Below, one piece after another: positions 11,401-15,923 of a stretch of DNA of 37,410 bases. The notes under the pieces are model-generated. The model was not told where the DNA came from and ran no database searches. It saw nothing but the letters and a program-made list of their open reading frames with translations. The position numbers were made by a program, and so were the translations under genes. Origin of the DNA: a bacterium (GTDB taxonomy: Bacteria > UBP14 > UBA6098 > JAFGQG01); contig JAFGQG010000015.1 in assembly GCA_016935765.1 (NCBI GenBank), forward strand, positions 1-37,410, given 5' to 3'. Every line of letters starts with the position of its first letter. Positions within the stretch are counted from its first letter, which is position 1.

Positions 11401-14187
11401 TATAAATGGAGAGGATGCATAAGAATAAATACCTCCGCCAAATGGCTCAGTTTCGGTTCCAATTGTATTTCCATACTCTACTTTGCAATACACAAGGCTG
11501 CACCCTTCTGCTGCTCTATCAAACCTGAGCCCATGGTGCCCACCAGACGAATCGGTGAATAAGGTGTCCATTGCAGTAAAAATAATAGAATCATTCTCAA
11601 TTCCGATAGCTTTGAGAAGAGCATTCGGCTCAATACTGATCTGGTAATTACCAAGAAATATTATATCGACGCCAGGTTCAATAATCAAGGTGCTTTCCTG
11701 GGGAATATATACATTACAATAAATATAATATGGAGTGCTGTCCTTAGTCCATCTACCAAATACCTCACCACAGAAGAACGATAAAAATTCATCTGCACCA
11801 ATGTCCCAAATCTCTTCAAGATACCTATAACTGGAATCGATATCTATTACAGGGGAATAGAGAATAGTGTCCCAGGGTGAAAAGTAAATATATTTTGTAC
11901 CCGCATTTTTACATGGTGAGTCGAATGAAATATGGTATATACTATCTAAAAATAAAGGATCACAATTTATATTTCCTTCTTCCCAGAGAATCAGGTTTAT
12001 GTCGCTATTCCAGTGGCATTTGCTCGAATCAATAACTGAATATCCAACAAAGATTGTGCAAGGTTCAACAAAATGAGATAATATATATATTTCTTCTCCC
12101 AATGAAGCAGAATCATTGTAAAAAATTGAGTTTAGAACGATAATTTCAGAATTTTGCTCAGCAAATATTGCTCCCCCATATTCTGAGGAATTCAGGGAGA
12201 ATGTATTATTTATCAGGTTCAATGCTGAATTATTACATACTGAAATTGCACCACCGTTGTAGTTTGCATTATTATTGAAAATAACATTGTTATAAAGTTC
12301 TACACGGGAAGAATTTTCAATGGCAAATGCTCCCCCTGAATCAGCCTGGTTGGAGTAAACGTAATTTGCATTTATCGTTGGATTAGAACCTATAACGTGT
12401 ATTCCGGCGCCAATATCCGCTGTGTTTTCTCTTATCGTATTGAAGTTTATAATCGGAGAGGAGAGGTCATCAACACATATTCCAGCGCCCCCGTAACTCG
12501 AATTAAGATAAATACTATTTCTGAAAATAACCGGGGAGGACCTTGAAGTACAATAGATTCCTCCGCCCTTGTTGTTTGCAGAGCATTCTTTAATGGTGCA
12601 TCTGGTAATTACGGGATTGGAACCATAACACCCGATTCCTCCGCCATTAGATTCAATGTCTTCTCCGATAGCATTCCCATATTGGATTTTACAATATTTA
12701 AGGGTGCAACCTTCTGCAGCACGATGGAATTGAATTCCTCTATGACCCCCACTCGAGTCAGTCAGGTGAGTATCTGGAGAGATGAATGTAATCGAGTCGA
12801 ACACATTTCCGATGGCTTTTAGGACAGCGTTGCTATCCACCGTAAGTTTATAATTCCCCATGAAATTAACCGTTACCTCAGGATGAATAATTAATGTGCT
12901 TTCTGGTGGAACGTGAATATCGCATGTTACAAAATATGGACCGTCTTCCAATCTCCAATCACCATATACTTCACCACAGTACTCAAAACCGGGTACGTAT
13001 TCATCCACGCCCATATCCCATGATTCACCGAATGGTCTTGAGTCACCATCAATATCGAAGCTGGGAGCATAATATGTTGTATCTCCAGGAACTTCCAACT
13101 CGCCAACCCCTGCATCGATAAAATGAGAAAATCCGGGTATTAAATGAAAAAGGGCATCAGCAAAGTAAGGAACCTCATGAAAAAAATCACTTAACCATAC
13201 AAATCGGGATTCATCTCCATACGCATGACATTGGCGCCTCCTTACACTGGAATATGCAATAGTAACTTTGCTACTAATCACATATTCTTCAAGGTATTCC
13301 GTATAAATTGCTATTTCATTGGTTTCTGGGGCAAGATTTCCCTCAAAAACGCAATTGAATACAATTGGATTTGATTCCCAATAAGATCCTAACGACCCTC
13401 CATTAGATGCAGATACATTATCAATAATGTTACAATTTACAATAATTGGTTCTGAAAAATGTCCACAAAACATTCCACCAGAATCTCCAGACTTGTTCCT
13501 AGCTATAACGCAATTCTCAATACGAGCAGTAGTATAACAGCAGTTTATCCCTCCCCCTTCCCCATAGCAATAATTATTGATTATATGAAGATTAATAAGA
13601 CGTGGGCTATCACCTCGAAGATCCAATCCTCCACCATGGCCAGCAAAGTTATCATATATGTAGCAGTCTTTAATCAAGGGATTGGAGTCCTTACTAAAAA
13701 TACCGCCACCCCCATTTCTCGCTCTGTTCGAATGAATTGAACAATTTAATATTACTAAGAATGTACTATTAATATTTATAGCTCCCCCATTATTTTCATC
13801 CCCATAACCATTTCCATACTCAATTTCGCAATATGACAAAGAACAACTACTATCAGCGTAATAAAAATCGATCCCATAGTGCCCCCCTGAAGTATCTGTA
13901 AAATGGGTATCAGCTGCAGTAAAAGTAATTAACTGGTTTTCTAAACCGATGGCTTTCAATACCGCATTTGAATCCACCCAAAATCCGTATCTACTCTGGA
14001 AAATTACTGAACAACCAGGCATAATCCTCAAGCTACTGTCGGTAGGTACACAAAGGTTCCCTATCACCAAATAAGGTGAACCGCTTTCCTCCCAAACACC
14101 ACTTACATCACCTGATACCTCAGTCTGAGCATGGGCAGAAGATAATGATAAAATAATGAAACATAAAATATAAATGTTTCTTCTCAT
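5464..14187 (-). CDS. Giant secreted parallel beta-helix protein with six tandem modules and T9SS sorting domain
   Basis: A 2907-residue exported protein. A signal peptide (1-21, ending AHAQ) is followed by six homologous modules starting near residues 22, 404, 806, 1214, 1811 and 2394. Each has a header CGxVxGxW...SPYxVxC-(I/V)xIPxDSTLxIxPG, then NAxLKAIG, SSGGHxGLRF, GCxLxYCxIEYGNA, then stacked beta-helix rungs of the N-x-I-x-x-N...GGGI type. Modules end in ILWxDSA...EGNI...DPLF...SPCIDAG...WDIGADE. Modules 4 and 5 are longer. Module 5 ends in an Ig-like segment (about 2268-2390, DSTPPCIIWIYP...). The sorting domain starts near 2810 (FPNPFNTF) and ends ALKKILYLK. Cysteines recur at fixed module positions. 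The right-handed beta-helix suggests a surface adhesin or polysaccharide-binding/cleaving fibre, but I see no catalytic motif. Codon use is markedly more AT-rich than in neighbours. A good promoter and ribosome site (GAGGTGGGTGA) precede the ATG. Confidence 0.9.
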   Translation of the reverse strand: MRRNIYILCFIILSLSSAHAQTEVSGDVSGVWEESGSPYLVIGNLCVPTDSSLRIMPGCSVIFQSRYGFWVDSNAVLKAIGLENQLITFTAADTHFTDTSGGHYGIDFYYADSSCSLSYCEIEYGNGYGDENNGGAININSTFLVILNCSIHSNRARNGGGGIFSKDSNPLIKDCYIYDNFAGHGGGLDLRGDSPRLINLHIINNYCYGEGGGINCCYTTARIENCVIARNKSGDSGGMFCGHFSEPIIVNCNIIDNVSASNGGSLGSYWESNPIVFNCVFEGNLAPETNEIAIYTEYLEEYVISSKVTIAYSSVRRRQCHAYGDESRFVWLSDFFHEVPYFADALFHLIPGFSHFIDAGVGELEVPGDTTYYAPSFDIDGDSRPFGESWDMGVDEYVPGFEYCGEVYGDWRLEDGPYFVTCDIHVPPESTLIIHPEVTVNFMGNYKLTVDSNAVLKAIGNVFDSITFISPDTHLTDSSGGHRGIQFHRAAEGCTLKYCKIQYGNAIGEDIESNGGGIGCYGSNPVITRCTIKECSANNKGGGIYCTSRSSPVIFRNSIYLNSSYGGAGICVDDLSSPIINFNTIRENTADIGAGIHVIGSNPTINANYVYSNQADSGGAFAIENSSRVELYNNVIFNNNANYNGGAISVCNNSALNLINNTFSLNSSEYGGAIFAEQNSEIIVLNSIFYNDSASLGEEIYILSHFVEPCTIFVGYSVIDSSKCHWNSDINLILWEEGNINCDPLFLDSIYHISFDSPCKNAGTKYIYFSPWDTILYSPVIDIDSSYRYLEEIWDIGADEFLSFFCGEVFGRWTKDSTPYYIYCNVYIPQESTLIIEPGVDIIFLGNYQISIEPNALLKAIGIENDSIIFTAMDTLFTDSSGGHHGLRFDRAAEGCSLVYCKVEYGNTIGTETEPFGGGIYSYASSPFISSCQITKCNALYGGGIYIRDCKINIENSQFLNNHADSIGGGLFACSSNVYITGNAFSRNNCSEQGGGIACLDNQLITITRNKFENNHSLYGGGLSIVNSAGNFSNNILAKNSAIAGGGIQIIKNSRLTMLNNTITGNVADSIGGAISLRNGVNLSLLNNIFWEDTAGFGQEIHVGFTDSADSMIQCSIYFSYCDIDSAGVGGEEHASFVYWNSGNIYYNPLFEIPTYQLSSISPCIDSGRGYTFNLWSDSIYAPFVDIRNYPRPFGPGWDMGAFEFGIDTVEFTCGNISGVWRVSESPYYISCDVHIPPDSTLVIEPGCKIIFLGNYKFCVDRNATLIAIGSEADSIIFTALDTFLTDSSGGHHGIRCEYVEICTLSYCRIEYGNAYDNKGGGVYSLYSNIVAKNCNFTHNSSLGGDAIYCKESSLTLENCTVTQNRKSNTIDCSYRSNVNIINNTIVDNKGRGIYIQYICDVNIKNNTIRGNQNGGICIKQSNAIIKNNVIANNSTAYEGGGILCDYYWNQLITDNTIAGNTATYGGGIACTRNIESSIANNIIFGNYACNGGGGVYSSSNNIELMNNRISYNVTDSVGGGIACSGGSAFIFYNSILENKASKGGGLGFIEDATGKIVNNSIYNNYSILGGGVYGKGSIIAIEKNLILNNGADEKGGAIAFLNNSQNQKVQRNKISYNESGNGSVIYSLGSKSIIENNIINDNLSTNSGTIHCTFSEVRIVNNTITENFANESGGAIFAGDSSEINVFNTILWNDSASIGSEIYLADSSIGVNAIIVTSSDIDSEDCYAGEGSEIVWMEGNINVLPQFSDTLYNLLESSPCIDAGNLFAITISGDTITAPMIDYTGKPRPLLSNWDIGACEYSSDTLHTVCGIVCGVWEALHSPIYVGCDIFIPLDSTLVIEPGCSVIFLGHFKFEIENNALLKAIGTESDSIVFSAIDTNFSDTSGGFYGLRFINAALGCSLSYCKIEYGHAIGEEEEDRKGGAIYCDSSTIVIENCNITKSHADEGGSGMYIYNSNAIISENKVSNNFSGSAVYCYKSQCNVINNEIENNQNGNGILLYYTYSSINNNFINLNEGCGIYCDGNGEVYISDNIIMNNCTDGHGGGVLIAGSTKPIISNNVITYNVSGNCGGGIYYGGDPGYYIINNMISNNTALYGGGIGAKYNRKPFIINNTIVNNNASKGGGLYFFYDCKPIIFNTILWGNIADEGNDIFAEGWYYDDYEEYYYDRPCYVSVAYTNIDSLECEVQNESIVLWEEGNILVDPLFLSHSDFHLQPGSPCIDSGMDSVSINNPAWDTVLYAPSQDFEGDYRPFDLSWDIGADEYNPSYFIDSTPPCIIWIYPIEGMVNVPIDTSGKINICGLCSAVYETEVDSSSIMTWVTSVTNPDYSKYLDFTVTPNSCLGYEISFDFDDSAYVDLPYNSEIEMCVQANDMTGNAVLECISFSTDKYYSYVCGNVSGCWTKELSPYCVTCNIIIPTDSTLIIYPGVEVIFTGYYEFFVDSNAVLKAVGNETDSIIFTVIESLFHGESYGHRGLRFYKSAESCELAYCRIEYGNADDFDDSDPDQSNGGGIFCLTTDLSIINCLIRYNTARDYGGGIYFRDSDPVVEKNKITQNAAPAGGGLYFHLSNPIINGNTISQNSSDYGGGFCFNYSNASLQSNYITHNSALESGGGILEFKSDVEGVNNILSNNASDIGGAMYLETQSRFISINNTIGLNSASSHGIGIYCRNKSRVTLFNTILWENPTGVEEAIYISYYNATSPCSVLIAYSDLEMTYCYIEPGAGEITFGSGIISDNPAFIDTFLQLPETSPCIDAGVEYLYIHKSGEIIWAPLIDFYGTQRPVSLKWDIGAFEFGVNLSTPEYELDIHTFPNPFNTFVNIVIKAFGNTVLYDNTQIQVFNINGRKIADLSEHLSLNLNYVKEQYNRDELGNRTSTISWHPQNIPSGIYLIRVIYEDQYALKKILYLK
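5612..5629. repeat. In-frame perfect palindrome in the giant gene's sorting domain
   Basis: TAGTTTAAATTTAAACTA is a perfect 18-base palindrome. It lies in the loop after FNINGRKIA and encodes LSLNLN. It may be a member of the palindromes found in the same loop of the other cargo genes; low sequence complexity makes chance more likely than for the GC-rich ones. Confidence 0.8.
5700..14121 (-). repeat. Six-fold internal module array of the giant gene
   Basis: The conserved header CG codons fall near 12978 (module 2), 11772 (3), 10548 (4), 8757 (5) and 7008 (6). Module 1 begins near 14121 and lacks the CG pair. The modules are clearly homologous in protein, and stretches around SSGGHxGLRF and IEYGNA are also similar in DNA, so the gene probably grew by tandem duplication of a ~1.2 kb unit. 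Confidence 0.85.
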
Positions 14188-14234
14188 TCACCCACCTCTT
14201 TAGGTATAATGTATATCATATTATTATATGATAA

Positions 14235-14262
14235 AATATAAATGGTTTCAGGCGATTGTCAA
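14235..14262 (-). promoter_or_regulatory. Promoter of the giant beta-helix gene
   Basis: On the minus strand a perfect TTGACA (14262-14257), 16-base spacer, and TATATT (14240-14235). Transcription would start near 14228, giving a ~40-base leader with GAGGTGGGTGA directly before the ATG at 14187. Confidence 0.65.
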
Positions 14263-14287
14263 TTGGAAAAAGTTCCCCCCACCTTTC

Positions 14288-14307
14288 GGACAAGGCCCAC
14301 CATGTCC
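14288..14307. repeat. Intergenic inverted repeat (GGACA/TGTCC)
   Basis: GGACA, ten-base spacer, TGTCC, flanked by GGTAGGG-like sequence on the minus strand. The layout (GTAGGG + arms) is like the GTAAGGG...CCCGTAC palindrome found inside two cargo genes. Confidence 0.5.
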
Positions 14308-14426
14308 CTACCCCCCGAGACGAAGAATTGTCGAGTGCTGCTTATCGTCCGTTCGTCCTCACGTCCCTCGTCTTATACTTCCCCCTTAATACTTACTACT
14401 GGCTACTTCCTTTGTATTCTATGCCT

Positions 14427-14446
14427 CGCAGGCTAAAGCACCTGCG
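14427..14446. repeat. Intergenic inverted repeat (CGCAGG/CCTGCG)
   Basis: CGCAGG, eight-base spacer, CCTGCG: a short GC-rich hairpin in the repeat mosaic. No U-rich tail follows on either strand, so it is not a typical terminator. Confidence 0.65.
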
Positions 14447-14490
14447 GCTGTAGTAGCATTCCTTCTCAGTACTCTCTTTCACTGCCTACT

Positions 14491-14511
14491 AACCAATACT
14501 GCGTATTGGTT
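14491..14511. repeat. Intergenic inverted repeat (AACCAATAC arms)
   Basis: AACCAATAC, spacer TGC, GTATTGGTT: perfect 9-base arms. The inverted repeat inside the arylsulfotransferase-like gene at 25908-25928 has the same design (AACCAATCC, spacer CTT, GGATTGGTT), differing at one arm position. Confidence 0.8.
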
Positions 14512-14619
14512 CCTACTGCATACTGCCTACTATTTTCTATTCCCCACCCTGAAAAACACATTAGCTTGTATGCAAATCTTCCTGGAATTTAATAGCGGTA
14601 TATGAAACATAAGTTAATA

Positions 14620-14643
14620 CCAAATTATCCTTCCATAATTTGG
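14620..14643. repeat. Intergenic inverted repeat (CCAAATTAT arms)
   Basis: CCAAATTAT, six-base spacer, ATAATTTGG, next to dispersed repeat A copy 2. It has perfect 9-base arms and no T-run, so it is more like a repeat element than a terminator. Confidence 0.65.
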
Positions 14644-14644
14644 G

Positions 14645-14677
14645 CATACAAAGTTAATGTACTCCTACACCCACCCC
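14645..14677. repeat. Dispersed intergenic repeat A, copy 2
   Basis: Matches 121-153 with about three C/T differences. Lies downstream of the Nudix gene. Confidence 0.75.
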
Positions 14678-14700
14678 AGTTATATTTCCTTAACTTCTAA

Positions 14701-14736
14701 AATCTTCAGTCGTTAATCTATATTCATTTTTCAGTT
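14701..14736. repeat. Dispersed intergenic repeat B, copy 2
   Basis: Matches 259-294 with about three differences. It ends 16 bases from the Nudix stop codon. The Nudix C-terminal SKSSK codons (AGTAAGAGTAGTAAG) also look like part of the degenerate repeat mosaic. Confidence 0.75.
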
Positions 14737-14752
14737 TTTTAACGCTCACTTG

Positions 14753-15157
14753 CTACTTACTACTCTTACTAAAATAATCCTCCAATATCTTCCTGTGATC
14801 GAACGGTATTTTATCAGGTAAAGTATCTTTTGTAAAGATTTTTGCGTTCTTCGCATCGTCTTCCGCTTTCAATTCCCCGACTCCATCACCTGTAAACACG
14901 ACAGAAACCGTGTGCGCTCTCTCGTCACGGGAAGGATCGGAATAAACATGGAACTGCTTTAAGTTTGTCACCTTCAGTGAAGTCTCCTCCTCCGCCTCCC
15001 GAAGAGCAGCGTCCTCAACCGACTCGCCATAATCGACGAATCCGCCCGGAATCGCCCAGCCATAAGGTTCATACTTCCTTTCGATAAGCACAATTCCCCC
15101 CTCATAACGGATTATAATATCCACTGTTAGAAGCGGACACTTTCTATTTTCAAACAT
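14753..15157 (-). CDS. Nudix hydrolase (ADP-ribose pyrophosphatase-like)
   Basis: A 134-residue cytosolic Nudix enzyme that would hydrolyse a nucleoside diphosphate linked to another moiety. The Nudix box is visible at 39-61: G39, E45, R53-E54 and E57-E58, within [20 protein letters not shown]. The usual Gly near the end is replaced by Ser60, a tolerated variation. [10 protein letters not shown] (31-40) and an N-terminal [25 protein letters not shown] resemble the ADP-ribose pyrophosphatase-like subgroup. The ATG has AGGAGAAAGGAA upstream. It lies 57 bases after the Clp1-like kinase gene on the same strand, so the two may be co-transcribed. The last five residues (SKSSK) are encoded by simple repeat-like DNA that continues into the intergenic mosaic. 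Exact substrate is unknown. Confidence 0.9.
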   Translation of the reverse strand: MFENRKCPLLTVDIIIRYEGGIVLIERKYEPYGWAIPGGFVDYGESVEDAALREAEEETSLKVTNLKQFHVYSDPSRDERAHTVSVVFTGDGVGELKAEDDAKNAKIFTKDTLPDKIPFDHRKILEDYFSKSSK

Positions 15158-15214
15158 CTATTCCTTTCTCCTTCCAATTCATAATCAACGACCAATTTCT
15201 CCTGATACCAGGAT

Positions 15215-15889
15215 TTAATTCTTATCTACTCTCTTATTCAAGATCCTTCGCAATGTATATACGAGGTGCCTCGACCACGACCTGCGTCTGAACTTCGCTC
15301 TCTCCTCAAGATCCCTCTCGCGCGTCTCTGCGGTAGCTGTCAGCCTTATGAAGGAAACACCAGCATCTTCAAGGCACTTTTTCAACTCATGGAGTTCATT
15401 CTCCTTCTCCAACAAGATAACGTAATCCGGTTCGATCGTCCTTATCTTATCCAGTTTCAAATTGACTGCCTCATCGGTCCTGATATAACCGGTCGTATCG
15501 ATAATTACTACTTCGAACTTTCTTTTCTCAGCTTCAGCCATCAGGAATTCAGTACCATTGACAATGATTTCCGCAAAACCTGCAGGAGATTCACTGCCAA
15601 CATCATAGGTGGCAATCGGTTTTATCTCCTCAAGGTTATTCAGCCTGCTGCTCACTTTGCCCAAACCCAGCATTGTTGGAGGTCCGATATGCGACTGCCC
15701 AACATCGAGGTCAAGCACACCGATATTCATCTTCTTACTGAACAGGAAGTTGGCAAGCATCAAACAGAAAGTAGTTTTACCCGCATCCACGTCACCTATT
15801 ACCATTACTTTCCCGGGCTCCCTTATTATTCTCGAGAAGACGTAAAGCCAGGCGGGTGGAGGGAGTATTTTTATGCTGTAGTCGCTCAT
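15215..15889 (-). CDS. Clp1/Grc3-like P-loop protein (putative polynucleotide 5'-kinase)
   Basis: A cytosolic P-loop NTPase with the signatures of the Clp1/Grc3 family, which phosphorylates 5'-hydroxyl ends of RNA/DNA. Visible with ATG numbering: Walker A GDVDAGKTT (32-40, K38), DLDVGQSHIGPP (60-71), the hallmark of the family, and a Walker B-like strand VVIIDTTGYI (127-136). An Arg-rich tail (about 190-220, RERDLEERAKFRRRSWSR) may form the lid or bind nucleic acid. At 224 residues it is little more than the kinase domain; eukaryotic relatives have extra N- and C-terminal domains. I chose ATG at 15889 over an in-frame TTG at 15907: AAGG lies 11 bases before the ATG, and the TTG has no ribosome site. 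It follows the transglutaminase-like gene by about 35 bases and precedes the Nudix gene, suggesting one transcript. Kinase activity is inferred. Confidence 0.8.
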   Translation of the reverse strand: MSDYSIKILPPPAWLYVFSRIIREPGKVMVIGDVDAGKTTFCLMLANFLFSKKMNIGVLDLDVGQSHIGPPTMLGLGKVSSRLNNLEEIKPIATYDVGSESPAGFAEIIVNGTEFLMAEAEKRKFEVVIIDTTGYIRTDEAVNLKLDKIRTIEPDYVILLEKENELHELKKCLEDAGVSFIRLTATAETRERDLEERAKFRRRSWSRHLVYTLRRILNKRVDKN

Positions 15890-15923
15890 TTCGTTCAATA
15901 CCTTCAAACGGTAAAAATATTAT

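Larger units (their letters stand above)
14188..14752. other. 565-base non-coding region: promoter plus repeat mosaic
   Basis: The right-hand leader of the giant gene is at 14188-14262 (ribosome site and promoter). The rest is a patchwork of degenerate short repeats (AGTAGGCAGTATGCAGTAGG-like, GACGAGGGACG-like, GAATATxGATTAA-like on the minus strand) and inverted repeats at 14288-14307, 14427-14446, 14491-14511 and 14620-14643. Two dispersed blocks shared with the left edge are at 14645-14677 and 14701-14736. I see no gene; the short frames here are not protein-like. Confidence 0.75.

Noticed and set aside
14242..14453. Two short plus-strand frames before the giant gene
   Set aside because: They run through promoter and repeat DNA and have no ribosome site.
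15890..15907. TTG at 15907 as the kinase start
   Set aside because: No ribosome site in front of it; ATG at 15889 has AAGG upstream and fits the family N-terminus.
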